Shown here piece by piece: positions 44,726 to 53,867 of a stretch of 64,000 nucleotides of DNA. How positions within the stretch are numbered: the first letter of the stretch is position 1; the number at the start of each line of letters is the position of its first letter. The stretch comes from Bombyx mori (taxonomy: Eukaryota > Arthropoda > Insecta > Lepidoptera > Bombycidae), in contig NC_085131.1 in NCBI RefSeq assembly GCF_030269925.1, positions 758,001 to 822,000 on the forward strand, read 5' to 3'. The position numbers and the translations under genes were made by a program. Below the pieces are notes generated by a model. That model saw nothing but the letters and a program-made list of their open reading frames with translations. It did not search any database and was not told where the DNA came from.

Positions 44726-45320
44726 CCGCCAGTCCGCTATTATAGTTATGTAAAAAGAACCCTTTAAAATGTTATTTATTTATTCAACTTTATGCACAAG
44801 CGTACAGTGGTGGCCTTAATGCATAAGGCACTCGTTATGACTCAATCAAGAGTGCTGTGGTATGTGTGAGTATTCCTTATTGAGAAGTAACAAATAGAAT
44901 ACAATACCTATCTATTTGTGTGACATAAAACGCATACTATTAAAGAATCAAAAGTAATTTTATTCCTTAATTTATTTGCAGTGTTCCAGTAATCCTATGA
45001 CCATAATTTCCTCAGCTGATCTTCATACCTAGGAGATGTATGGAAATGGTAGTGCAAGGTAGAGGGGTAAGAGGTTGACCAAAGAAGACATGGATGCAGT
45101 GTGTGAATGAGAGAAAGAGGAGTGAGTTTTGAGGTGACGGTTGATAGAGGAGAATGTAATAGAAATATCCGCGCGATAAGGTGGAGGCAAAGAAGAAGAA
45201 GATCTTCATCTCTTAATAACGTTAGTATGGCAGAAGTATAGTGAGGTTTCTAAGCAATAAATTCTATCCTAATCCTCAATTTTCGCAAGACTATCACTGG
45301 GTAAACTTCATCAAGAAATT

Positions 45321-48038
45321 GTGTTTATCGGTGTTCATGGGATGGAAACTGTAACGTATATGCGACCTAATGTCGATTCTCATATCATTAATTTGCGCGT
45401 GGATCACGGGGGCTGTATCCGAATCTACGCGTGCCTGTACAGGTCCCACAGCAGTGATGCAGGTTCAACTCTGTTTGAGCATGTGCAAGAGGGGACTAAC
45501 CGCGTGCTTGAGCAGTACCCATCTGCGGAGGTGGTGGTTCTTGGAGACTTTAACGCTCACCATAAAGAGTGGTTGGGGTCCAGAACCACTGACCTCCCGG
45601 GTCGGACTGCCTACGATTTCGCCTTGGCCTACGGCTTCTCCCAGCTGGTGACACAGCCCACCCGTGTCCCAGATATCGAGGGGCACGAACCTTCTTTGTT
45701 GGACCTTCTGTTGACCACGGATCCGGCCGGATACAGTGTGGTGGTCGACGCTCCGCTTGGATCGTCTGATCACTGCCTTATTCGTGCTGCCGTACCACTC
45801 TCTCGTCCTGGTCGTCGAACGACGACCGGGTATCGTAGAGTTTGGCGGTATATGTCAGCAGATTGGGATGGATTGCGTGAATTTTACGCATCCTACCCAT
45901 GGGGGCGGTTCTGCTTTTCCTCTGCTGATCCTGACGTCTGTGCGGACCGTCTTAAAGACGTGGTGCTCCGGGGGATGGAATTGTTTATTCCCTCCTCTGA
46001 AGTGCCCGTTGGGGGTCGCAGCAGACCCTGGTATAACAATGCCAGTAGGGATGCTGCACACCTCAAGCGGTCCGCATACGTGGCATGGGATAATGCCAGG
46101 AGACGTCGGGATCCTAACATCTCAGGGGAAAGGCGGAAATATAACGCCGCTTCCAGGTCCTACAAGAAGGTAATTGCCAAGGCGAAGTCGGAGCACGTTG
46201 CTAGAGTTGGCGAGCGATTAAAGAGCTATCCCTCGGGGAGCCGTGCTTTTTGGTCGCTCGCCAAAGCTGCAGAAGGAAACTTTTGCAGGTCTAGTCTCCC
46301 ACCACTGCGCAAGTCCGATGACACTCTGGCCCACAGCGCGAAAGAGAAGGCTGACCTTCTGGTCAAACTCTTCGCCTCGAACTCGACTGTGGACGACGGG
46401 GGTGCCACACCACCGAACATCCCCCGGTGTGATAGCTCCCTGCCGGATATCTGCTTCACACAGTGTGCAGTTAGGCGGGAGCTCCGACTCCTGGACGTCC
46501 ATAAGTCGAGTGGGCCAGACGGCATCCCCGCAGTGGTTCTGAAAACGTGCGCCCCTGAGCTGACACCTGCGCTAACGCGTTTGTATCGCCTCTCTTATTG
46601 CGCTAACAGGGTTCCGTCTTCATGGAAGACCGCCCACGTCCACCCTATCCCCAAGAAGGGTGACCGGTCGGACCCGTCGAGCTATAGGCCTATCGCGATA
46701 ACTTCCTTGCTTTCCAAGGTGATGGAGCGAATAATAAATACACAACTCCTGAAGTATCTTGAGGATCGCCAGCTGATCAGTGACCGACAGTACGGTTTCC
46801 GTCACGGTCGCTCAGCTGGCGATCTTCTTGTATACCTTACTCACAGGTGGGCTGAAGCCTTGGAGAGCAAGGGCGAGGCTCTTGCTGTGAGCCTTGATAT
46901 CGCGAAGGCCTTCGACAGGGTCTGGCATAGGGCACTTCTATCGAAGCTACCATCTTACGGAATCCCCGAGGGACTCTGCAAGTGGATCGCTAGCTTTTTG
47001 GATGGGCGGAGCATCACGGTCGTTGTAGACGGTGACTGCTCTGATACCATGACCATTAACGCTGGCGTTCCACAAGGTTCGGTGCTCTCCCCCACGCTTT
47101 TCATCCTGTATATCAATGACATGCTGTCTATTGATGGCATGCATTGCTATGCGGATGACAGCACGGGGGATGCGCGATATATCGGCCATCAGAGTCTCTC
47201 TCGGAGCGCGGTGCAAGAGAGACGATCAAAACTTGTGTCTGAAGTGGAGAACTCTCTGGGGCGAGTCTCCGAATGGGGTGAATTGAACTTAGTTCAATTC
47301 AACCCGATAAAGACACAAGTTTGCGCGTTCACTGCGAAGAAGGACCCCTTTGTCATGGCGCCGCAATTCCAAGGAGTATCCCTGCAACCTTCCGAGAGTA
47401 TCGGGATACTTGGGGTCGACATTTCGAGCGATGTCCAGTTTCGGAGTCATTTGGAAGGCAAAGCCAAGTTGGCGTCCAAAATGCTGGGAGTCCTCAACAG
47501 AGCAAAGCGGTGCTTCACGCCTGGACAAAGACTTTTGCTTTATAAAGCACAAGTACGGCCTCGCGTGGAGTACTGCTCCCATCTCTGGGCCGGGGCTCCC
47601 AAATACCAGCTTCTTCCATTTGACTCCATACAGAAGAGGGCCGTTCGGATTGTCGATAATCCCATTCTCACGGATCGTTTGGAGCCTCTGGGTCTGCGGA
47701 GGGACTTCGGTTCCCTCTGTATTCTGTACCGCATGTTCCATGGGGAGTGCTCTGAGGAATTGTTCGAGATGATACCGGCATCTCGTTTTTACCATCGCAC
47801 CGCCCGCCACCGGAGTAGAGTTCATCCATACTACCTGGAGCCACTGCGGTCATCCACAGTGCGTTTCCAGAGATCTTTTTTGCCACGTACCATCCGGCTA
47901 TGGAATGAGCTCCCCTCCACGGTGTTTCCCGAGCGCTATGACATGTCCTTCTTCAAACGAGGCTTGTGGAGAGTATTAAGCGGTAGGCAGCGGCTTGGCT
48001 CTGCCCCTGGCATTGCTGAAGTCCATGGGCGACGGTAA
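45321..48038 (+). CDS. LINE endonuclease-reverse transcriptase, N-terminally truncated and fused to LTR-derived codons
   Basis: The open frame is 905 codons, but the first 24 come from host DNA and the Gypsy LTR (the boundary is at 45392/45393). The LINE part starts inside the apurinic-type endonuclease: LGDFNAHH at 74-81 and SSDH at 148-151 are kept, while the domain's N-terminal catalytic Asn/Glu part is missing. The reverse transcriptase follows, with SYRPIAITSLLSKVMERII near 455, SLDIAKAFDRVW (motif A), AGVPQGSVLSPTLF (motif B) and the catalytic YADD at 610-613. A C-terminal domain ends in GIAEVHGRR. No stops or shifts are visible, so the reverse transcriptase could be functional while the endonuclease cannot be complete. 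Assignment to the Jockey/CR1 group is from motif style, not from a tree. Confidence 0.85.
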   Translation: MFIGVHGMETVTYMRPNVDSHIINLRVDHGGCIRIYACLYRSHSSDAGSTLFEHVQEGTNRVLEQYPSAEVVVLGDFNAHHKEWLGSRTTDLPGRTAYDFALAYGFSQLVTQPTRVPDIEGHEPSLLDLLLTTDPAGYSVVVDAPLGSSDHCLIRAAVPLSRPGRRTTTGYRRVWRYMSADWDGLREFYASYPWGRFCFSSADPDVCADRLKDVVLRGMELFIPSSEVPVGGRSRPWYNNASRDAAHLKRSAYVAWDNARRRRDPNISGERRKYNAASRSYKKVIAKAKSEHVARVGERLKSYPSGSRAFWSLAKAAEGNFCRSSLPPLRKSDDTLAHSAKEKADLLVKLFASNSTVDDGGATPPNIPRCDSSLPDICFTQCAVRRELRLLDVHKSSGPDGIPAVVLKTCAPELTPALTRLYRLSYCANRVPSSWKTAHVHPIPKKGDRSDPSSYRPIAITSLLSKVMERIINTQLLKYLEDRQLISDRQYGFRHGRSAGDLLVYLTHRWAEALESKGEALAVSLDIAKAFDRVWHRALLSKLPSYGIPEGLCKWIASFLDGRSITVVVDGDCSDTMTINAGVPQGSVLSPTLFILYINDMLSIDGMHCYADDSTGDARYIGHQSLSRSAVQERRSKLVSEVENSLGRVSEWGELNLVQFNPIKTQVCAFTAKKDPFVMAPQFQGVSLQPSESIGILGVDISSDVQFRSHLEGKAKLASKMLGVLNRAKRCFTPGQRLLLYKAQVRPRVEYCSHLWAGAPKYQLLPFDSIQKRAVRIVDNPILTDRLEPLGLRRDFGSLCILYRMFHGECSEELFEMIPASRFYHRTARHRSRVHPYYLEPLRSSTVRFQRSFLPRTIRLWNELPSTVFPERYDMSFFKRGLWRVLSGRQRLGSAPGIAEVHGRR
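45345..45349. repeat. Target-site duplication of the Gypsy element, left copy
   Basis: GAAAC directly before TGTAACG; the same five bases follow the 3' LTR at 52473-52477. Confidence 0.85.
45350..45392 (+). repeat. Gypsy 5' LTR, first part
   Basis: The 43 bases from TGTAACGTATATGCGACCTA to CATTAAT equal 52267-52309 of the 3' LTR, then break off where the LINE begins. Confidence 0.9.
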
Positions 48039-48084
48039 CCACTCACCATCAGGTGGGCCGTATGCTCGTCTGCCTACAAGGGCA

Positions 48085-48118
<34 letters not shown>
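45393..48118 (+). mobile_element. 5'-truncated non-LTR retrotransposon (LINE, Jockey/CR1 group) inside the Gypsy 5' LTR
   Basis: About 2.7 kb from within the endonuclease domain to a GGCAATAAA tail plus a ~34-base A run. The reverse transcriptase frame is open to its natural stop at 48036-48038. The Gypsy LTR continues exactly at 48119. At most 3 bases (AAT) could be a target duplication and these cannot be told apart from the A-tail. The family has at least five more fragments in this window (2998, 13305, 36798, 44100, 56247). Confidence 0.9.
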
Positions 48119-48121
<3 letters not shown>

Positions 48122-48281
48122 TGCTGACCACTCTACGAAACATACTCTATGACTGCCCCGACATATTGTCTACGACGTACATGTTACACGCAAGTAAAAA
48201 CTGTGAATGATTGTGAATAACAAAATAAAAATGTAAGCCCAATCGTAACGTTTGTCATTTATAAAGAACCCAAACATTACA
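48119..48281 (+). repeat. Gypsy 5' LTR, second part
   Basis: 163 bases from CTTTGCTGACCACTCTACGA to CATTACA, the same as 52310-52472. AATAAA-like ACAAAATAAAAATG near the end is the probable polyadenylation signal. Confidence 0.9.
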
Positions 48282-48291
48282 TGGTGTCAGA
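48282..48291 (+). other. Gypsy primer-binding site
   Basis: TGGTGTCAGA directly after the LTR fits the CCA-ended 3' terminus of a tRNA-Leu. The Gag start codon begins at once (48292), so there is practically no leader. Confidence 0.65.
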
Positions 48292-51200
48292 ATGGCAACA
48301 AATAACAACGAAGCAGTCTCCGGTATTAAACCACCCGGATACTTGCACATCGAGTCGGACAACAAGTCGGCAAATTGGAAAAAATGGCGACAACAGTTCG
48401 AATGGTATGCAACAGCAATTCAGCTAGGAAAGAAACCTGCCGATATTCAAGCTGCAACATTCATGTCAATCATAGGACCAGATGCAATTGACATCTACAA
48501 CAGTTTTAATTTGAATACAATAGACGAACAAAAATTAAGCATCATTATCGGAAAGTTCGAAGAATATTTCGCGCCGAAAAACAACATATCGTTCGAAAGG
48601 TATGTTTTCTTCAAAATTGAACAACATGAAGACGAATCGTTTAACGAATTCATCACTAGAATTAAAACACAAGCAAACAAATGCGAGTTTGGCACTCTAC
48701 TTGAAGAAATGCTAAAAGACAAGATTGTATTCGGAATAAAATCAACCCAAATCAGAGAAAAATTACTCACCGAAGAAAAACTTGATCTCACAAAAGCCAC
48801 AGCCATCTGTAAAAGCAGTGAACAAGCTTCCAAACAACTTAACGAGTTTGAGAATAACAACAAGAGTGAAAAAATACTGACAATCAAAAGTAAGAACTTC
48901 AGAAATGAAAAATTTGACTGTAAAAGATGTGGTTCAAGCCACAAGGCTAGAGAATGCCAAGCCTACAACAAATTATGCACAAAGTGTAACAAGGCCGGTC
49001 ATTTTGCAAAAATGTGTCGTTCCCAAATCCAATTGAAACAAAAAAATAAAATAAATACTCTAGAAGAAAATTCTACTTCCGAAAATTCAGATGAATCATT
49101 TATAGGACAATTAAGTGTCGGCAACTCCAAAGATTGGACAGAAAGTGTCGAAACTGCCAACACCAAATTCACAGCAAAGCTTGATACTGGTGCAGAGTGC
49201 AACGTCCTTCCAAATTTCATAGTACAGAAAACTCATGCTTGTATACAACCAAGTCGCACTAAAAATTTAATAAGTTATTCAAATAACAGAATTTCAGTAC
49301 TTGGAGAAGTAAAGTTACAATGCAAAATAAAAAAGAAAACTGCTAAAATACTATTTAAAGTTGTAGCTGAAAGAGTCACACCAGTCTTAGGACTAAACAC
49401 TTGTGAGAAGCTGGGACTAATTGCACGAGTTGAAACATTGAAAGAAAGCTCATCCAATGATGACATATTTAAAGGGTTAGGTTGCTACAAAAATTTTGAG
49501 TATGATATTGACCTCATAGAAAACCCCAAATTTGAAATAAAACCAACAAGAAAAGTTCCACATGCCATAAGAAATGAAGTAAAACAAGAATTAGATAGAA
49601 TGGTAAAATTGGATGTCATCACACCTGAAACAGAACCGACACCAGCAGTAAGTCCGATGGTCGTAGTCAGACAAAAAGGAAAATTGAGAATATGCATCGA
49701 CCCATCGGATGTGAACAAAAATATTTTAAGAAGACATTTCCCACTTGCAACAATAGAAGAGATAGCAGCAGACATCAAAGGATCAGAATACTTTTCCCTA
49801 CTAGACTGCACCAAAGGATTTTGGCAAATTAAATTATCAAAAAGAACACAAAAGATACTGACATTTTCTACACCATGGGGAAGATATTCATTCAAAAGAC
49901 TTCCATTCGGACTATCGTCAGCCCCTGAAATTTTTCAAGAAATCTTGACTAATCTTCTCAGCAAATTCAAAAATGTAAAAGTATCAATCGATGATATCTT
50001 TATTCATGCCAAAAAGAAGGAAGAGCTACAGAAAACGGTCAAAGAAGTAATAGAGACATTGAAAATTTCTGGCTTCAAACTCAATCAAAGCAAATGCATC
50101 TTTGAAGCCAAAAGAATAAAATTTTTGGGTCATATAGTCTCAGCCAAAGGTTTAGAAGCAGATCCTGAAAAAGTCAAAGCCATAGAATTTATGAAAACAC
50201 CACAGAACAAAAAAGAACTGCAAAGGATACTAGGAATGATAACATATTTAAATAAATACATACCCAACATGTCAGAATTAACAAACCCTTTGAGAGACCT
50301 ACTTCACAAGGACACAAGTTTCAACTGGGAATTCTATCATGATGAAGCACTCAACAAAATTAAAAAAGTTTTACAGAATCCGCCAGTGCTAAAACTATAT
50401 GATGTAAACAAACCAGTCACACTAAGCGTGGATGCAAGCTCAAAGAATCTCGGTGCAGCACTTCTTCAGGAAGGCCAACCAGTAGCTTATGGAGCCAGAA
50501 CGTTGACTAAATCCGAACAAAATTATCCTCAAATTGAAAAGGAAGCACTTGCTATACTATTTGGGTGCAAAAAGTTCCATGAGTATGTCTATGGCAAAGA
50601 GTTATTAGTCGAATCAGATCACAAGCCGCTCGAGACAATATTCAGAAAAAACATTCAGTCAGCCCCAGCTAGATTTCAACGTATAATGCTCAACCTAACA
50701 CCGTATTCACCAAAAATTACATTTAAAAAAGGCACAGAAATACCACTAGCAGACTTTTTAAGTCGTGATTGTGACACTTCAAAACTGAATGACTATCAGG
50801 AAGAAGACCTGAAGATCTCAATAATTTTACCAACAACATTTGACTACACAGAAGAGTTGATCAAAGCAACAAAAGAAGACCCCCACCTGCAACTCTTGTT
50901 AAAAACAATAATGAAAGGGTTCCCAGAAAAGGCTGATCAACTCCCTACAGAACTGCATCACTACTTCAATTTCAAAGAAGAACTAACATACTTCAAAGGT
51001 CTAATTTTCAAAGGTCACAAAATTGTAGTGCCCAAAACACAAATACCTCAGATGCTAAAATACATACACCAAGGTCACCTTGGAATTCAGAGTTGCTTGA
51101 AAAGAGCACACCAATTACTCTATTGGAGAGGACAATATGAAGACATTGTGAAACTGGTTAAAAGCTGCTCAGCATGTGAAAAAACACAAAAGGACAATAC

Positions 51201-52218
51201 CAATTATACCGTAGCAGTCAAAAGAATCCCATCTCTCCCATGGCAGATTGTGGCATCTGATTTATTTGAACTAAAAGGAAAACAGTATATTGTAATCTGT
51301 GACAGCTATTCAGGATACTTAGACTTTCAGTCACTTAAGAGCTCATCATCAACTGAAGTGATTAATCACTTAAAACAATGGTTCTCTACACATGGAATAC
51401 CTGAAGTACTTGAATCAGACAACGGTCCACAGTACATGTCCAGAGAATTCAAAGATTTCCAGAAAGAATGGCGTTTCAAGCACTCAACATCCAGTCCTCA
51501 CCACCCCCAAGGCAATGGCTTAGCCGAAAGAGCTGTCCAAACTGCAAAAAACCTACTAAGGAAATGCAGTATTGATAAATCGGATATCCAACTTGCTCTA
51601 TTAAATTGGAGAAATACACCAAGAACAAACAATCTAGGGTCTCCTAATCAACGCCTCTACAGTAGAATAACACGATCATTAATACCTACAAGTGAAAATA
51701 ATCTTAAACCAAAGATACTTCAAGGGGTCACATCCGAACTAAAGTACCTACGAAACAAACAAGCCAACCATAGCAACAAGCAACGTAAGGAGCCAACCAA
51801 TTATGAACTCGACGACAGAATCAGACACAAAGTCGGTCATCGTCAATGGGAAGGAGCGAGAGTGATAGAAAAACCTAATAATCACCCGAGATCCATTATC
51901 ATTAAAACTGACAAAGGACAAATATTCAGAAGAAACATTGGACACATACACAATACACTATCAGACCTATCAATTGGCAGCAAAGAAGCGGTTCCGGAAA
52001 CAGTATATCCTGACGACTATCCACATGCCCAATCGGACAAACAACCGGAGCTACCTGCAGCAGCTACTACATCTCAAGAACAAACAACTATATCACCAAG
52101 GATTAATTGCAAAAGCAGCGCTTCAGAAGCACCCGTCATAACTAGCAGTGATCAACCGACTACAAGATGTTCAAGATTCGGAAGAACCATCAAACCAGTC
52201 GACAGACTAGATCTATAG
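48292..52218 (+). CDS. Gypsy Gag-Pol polyprotein in a single frame, intact
   Basis: 1308 codons without a break. Gag: residues 1 to about 270, with two CCHC zinc knuckles (CKRCGSSHKAREC from 210, CTKCNKAGHFAKMC from 229). Protease: DTGAEC at 298-303. Reverse transcriptase: LLDCTKGFWQ, and the catalytic SIDD where most families have Y-x-DD (Asp pair at 567-568). RNase H: SVDASS with Asp 714. Integrase: zinc-binding His/Cys set from His 926 to SCSACEKTQ, and catalytic Asp 990, Asp 1043 and Glu 1079 with the D-x35-E spacing. Many Gypsy elements separate Gag and Pol by a frameshift; here they are fused. Because all motifs are intact and the LTRs look identical, the copy is young and possibly able to move, though the LINE in its 5' LTR may block transcription. 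Confidence 0.95.
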   Translation: MATNNNEAVSGIKPPGYLHIESDNKSANWKKWRQQFEWYATAIQLGKKPADIQAATFMSIIGPDAIDIYNSFNLNTIDEQKLSIIIGKFEEYFAPKNNISFERYVFFKIEQHEDESFNEFITRIKTQANKCEFGTLLEEMLKDKIVFGIKSTQIREKLLTEEKLDLTKATAICKSSEQASKQLNEFENNNKSEKILTIKSKNFRNEKFDCKRCGSSHKARECQAYNKLCTKCNKAGHFAKMCRSQIQLKQKNKINTLEENSTSENSDESFIGQLSVGNSKDWTESVETANTKFTAKLDTGAECNVLPNFIVQKTHACIQPSRTKNLISYSNNRISVLGEVKLQCKIKKKTAKILFKVVAERVTPVLGLNTCEKLGLIARVETLKESSSNDDIFKGLGCYKNFEYDIDLIENPKFEIKPTRKVPHAIRNEVKQELDRMVKLDVITPETEPTPAVSPMVVVRQKGKLRICIDPSDVNKNILRRHFPLATIEEIAADIKGSEYFSLLDCTKGFWQIKLSKRTQKILTFSTPWGRYSFKRLPFGLSSAPEIFQEILTNLLSKFKNVKVSIDDIFIHAKKKEELQKTVKEVIETLKISGFKLNQSKCIFEAKRIKFLGHIVSAKGLEADPEKVKAIEFMKTPQNKKELQRILGMITYLNKYIPNMSELTNPLRDLLHKDTSFNWEFYHDEALNKIKKVLQNPPVLKLYDVNKPVTLSVDASSKNLGAALLQEGQPVAYGARTLTKSEQNYPQIEKEALAILFGCKKFHEYVYGKELLVESDHKPLETIFRKNIQSAPARFQRIMLNLTPYSPKITFKKGTEIPLADFLSRDCDTSKLNDYQEEDLKISIILPTTFDYTEELIKATKEDPHLQLLLKTIMKGFPEKADQLPTELHHYFNFKEELTYFKGLIFKGHKIVVPKTQIPQMLKYIHQGHLGIQSCLKRAHQLLYWRGQYEDIVKLVKSCSACEKTQKDNTNYTVAVKRIPSLPWQIVASDLFELKGKQYIVICDSYSGYLDFQSLKSSSSTEVINHLKQWFSTHGIPEVLESDNGPQYMSREFKDFQKEWRFKHSTSSPHHPQGNGLAERAVQTAKNLLRKCSIDKSDIQLALLNWRNTPRTNNLGSPNQRLYSRITRSLIPTSENNLKPKILQGVTSELKYLRNKQANHSNKQRKEPTNYELDDRIRHKVGHRQWEGARVIEKPNNHPRSIIIKTDKGQIFRRNIGHIHNTLSDLSIGSKEAVPETVYPDDYPHAQSDKQPELPAAATTSQEQTTISPRINCKSSASEAPVITSSDQPTTRCSRFGRTIKPVDRLDL

Positions 52219-52253
52219 CTCAGCACAATCAATGTAATCAAATCGTCTTCTCT

Positions 52254-52266
52254 AAAGAAGGGAAGA
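52254..52266 (+). other. Gypsy polypurine tract
   Basis: AAAGAAGGGAAGA immediately before the 3' LTR, the expected plus-strand primer site. Confidence 0.7.
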
Positions 52267-52472
52267 TGTAACGTATATGCGACCTAATGTCGATTCTCAT
52301 ATCATTAATCTTTGCTGACCACTCTACGAAACATACTCTATGACTGCCCCGACATATTGTCTACGACGTACATGTTACACGCAAGTAAAAACTGTGAATG
52401 ATTGTGAATAACAAAATAAAAATGTAAGCCCAATCGTAACGTTTGTCATTTATAAAGAACCCAAACATTACA
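52267..52472 (+). repeat. Gypsy 3' LTR (uninterrupted, 206 bp)
   Basis: TGTAACG..CATTACA, followed by the GAAAC target duplication at 52473-52477. This copy gives the reference for the interrupted 5' LTR. Confidence 0.93.
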
Positions 52473-52687
52473 GAAACTATTGCGTTTCATTCGTTTGTTC
52501 ATATGACAGTGTAAGTACTGTGTAGGATTCCTACAATTTCTATAGAAGGGTCCTTGACCTATGTGTATGATAAGACGCCCCATGTGCTTATTCGAGTAAT
52601 ACGACAATGCCGGGATTCATATTTTATATAGTTTTTTTTCCAATAAGAATAAAAATAAAATAAGAATTGAAACACGAACCTGTAGTG

Positions 52688-52842
52688 TTTTTTTTATTGC
52701 TTATAAGTTCTAAGGTCTCAACTATAGTTACAACGGCTGCCCCACCTTTCAAACCGAAAAGTATTACTGCTTCACGGCAGAAATAGGCAAGGTGGTGGTA
52801 CCTACCCGTGCGGACTCACAAGAGGTCCTACCACCAGTAAAT
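52688..52842 (-). repeat. Bm1-type SINE fragment
   Basis: TTTTTTTATTGCTTATAAGT joined to TCTAAGGTCTCAACTATAGT, then the CTGCTTCACGGCAGAAATAG block. The part between the tail and the CTCAACTATAG block is deleted. Another scrap (CATGAACACGTCTACTCATC..GCAATAAAAAG) is at 52938-52976 on +. Confidence 0.6.
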
Positions 52843-52979
52843 ATAATGTAGGTAGGTATATGGCCCTTCATTGGAAGATTCACATTGGCACATTTCGACT
52901 TAGAAAATATTTTATGTAAAATGCTATTACCAGCCAGTGCATGAACACGTCTACTCATCTAGGGCAATAAAAAGTAAGT

Positions 52980-53640
52980 ACCTGCATAAAATATATTCAA
53001 GTGAGTAGTCCGAAAATGCAGAATAAATGAAATTTCAGTTGAACAAAGAAATCTCTATTATTATGTATTGTTACAAGTTATCAAAACATTAATTTCTGAT
53101 AATTAAATTATTGTACTAATATTGATTATCTAGTACATTTATTGATTTATTTGTTGTATTTAATTGAAGTGCTTATTGCGTGCTGACTGGCCAGTTTTCG
53201 TGTGGTGTTGTCGCATATTAGAAATCTATTTTCCAGGAATGTGTAAAACTATACTCACTGATAAATTGATTTAACGTTAGACAGTCTAAAATAATAAGTA
53301 TAAGAGGTGCTAATGATTAAGGTACTTGTTAAATAAATAAAAAATATAAGTATTTTATTAGGTACAGATTCTGATTTATCAATCAAAAGTAAGTAAAAAT
53401 TCAGAGGTAATGTGGCGTAGGCTTGTGTCTAGGTAGATCATAAGCGGGCCAAGAAGAATAATACGATCCAATAAAATACTTACTTTGAGCTAAATCTAGA
53501 AATATAGGCATCCGATCAGACGGACATGACTTAGAGCCACAATGTCTATTGGTTTACAGCTATGATTAAAATCTCTTCTTATCAATAACAGGATATTTTG
53601 TATTCGTTGAGTACACAATTCCGCGCCGCATTCATTTATT
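52980..53640. other. Intergenic spacer upstream of the 53759 gene
   Basis: AT-rich without a recognised element. Composition turns CG-richer from about 53620 to 53880, as expected for a promoter and first exon. Confidence 0.4.
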
Positions 53641-53747
53641 ATCACGGAATTTATTTCGTAGCAACTCTCCAGTCCGCGTCCTTGCAGTTATTGTAGACAA
53701 AGCGCGTCGTGAGCACGTGTCTCGCGTTAGACACTGCTAAAAAACTC

Positions 53748-53753
53748 ATGTAA
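53748..53753 (+). promoter_or_regulatory. Start-stop upstream element (ATG TAA)
   Basis: ATGTAA lies five bases before the proposed main start codon at 53759 (ATGTAATCGCCATGG). A minimal uORF like this, where initiation is followed at once by termination, can stall ribosomes and lower initiation at the next ATG. Its presence in the mature mRNA assumes the 5' UTR continues upstream of 53748. Confidence 0.4.
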
Positions 53754-53758
53754 TCGCC

Positions 53759-53867
53759 ATGGCCGCAGGATTCGTTGGTTCAACGAAGAATTTTCCATTC
53801 TCGTTCGATGTTGATGTGGAAGATGAAGAGCCGGGCAGGACAACGCCACTATTGAATAAGCGAGTCG
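53759..53867 (+). CDS. First coding exon of a rightward gene, function unknown
   Basis: ATG in a good context (CGCCATGG) opens 36 codons plus one base, ending GTCG|GTGAGT, a strong donor. The peptide starts MAAGFVGSTKNFPFSFDVDV, goes on through an acidic stretch (EDEEPGR) and has TTPLLNKRV near the donor. The acidic cluster followed by Leu-Leu resembles cytosolic sorting signals of membrane proteins, which is only a guess. No second exon can be found before the window ends; the BEL/Pao element from 56692 would lie in the first intron. Confidence 0.55.

Larger units (their letters stand above)
45350..52472 (+). mobile_element. Complete Gypsy-type LTR retrotransposon, its 5' LTR split by a LINE
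   Basis: Two 206-bp LTRs (TGTAACG..CATTACA) flank one long Gag-Pol frame. They read as identical by eye once the LINE at 45393-48118 is removed from the 5' LTR (45350-45392 plus 48119-48281). A 5-bp target duplication GAAAC borders the element. The primer-binding site is 48282-48291 and a polypurine tract AAAGAAGGGAAGA ends at 52266. Without the LINE the element is about 4.4 kb. No env-like frame. The order PR-RT-RNaseH-IN in Pol is that of Ty3/Gypsy (Metaviridae). Confidence 0.93.

Noticed and set aside
45465..47886. Minus-strand and alternative-frame ORFs of 60-178 codons
   Set aside because: Shadows of the LINE reverse transcriptase; no independent motifs.
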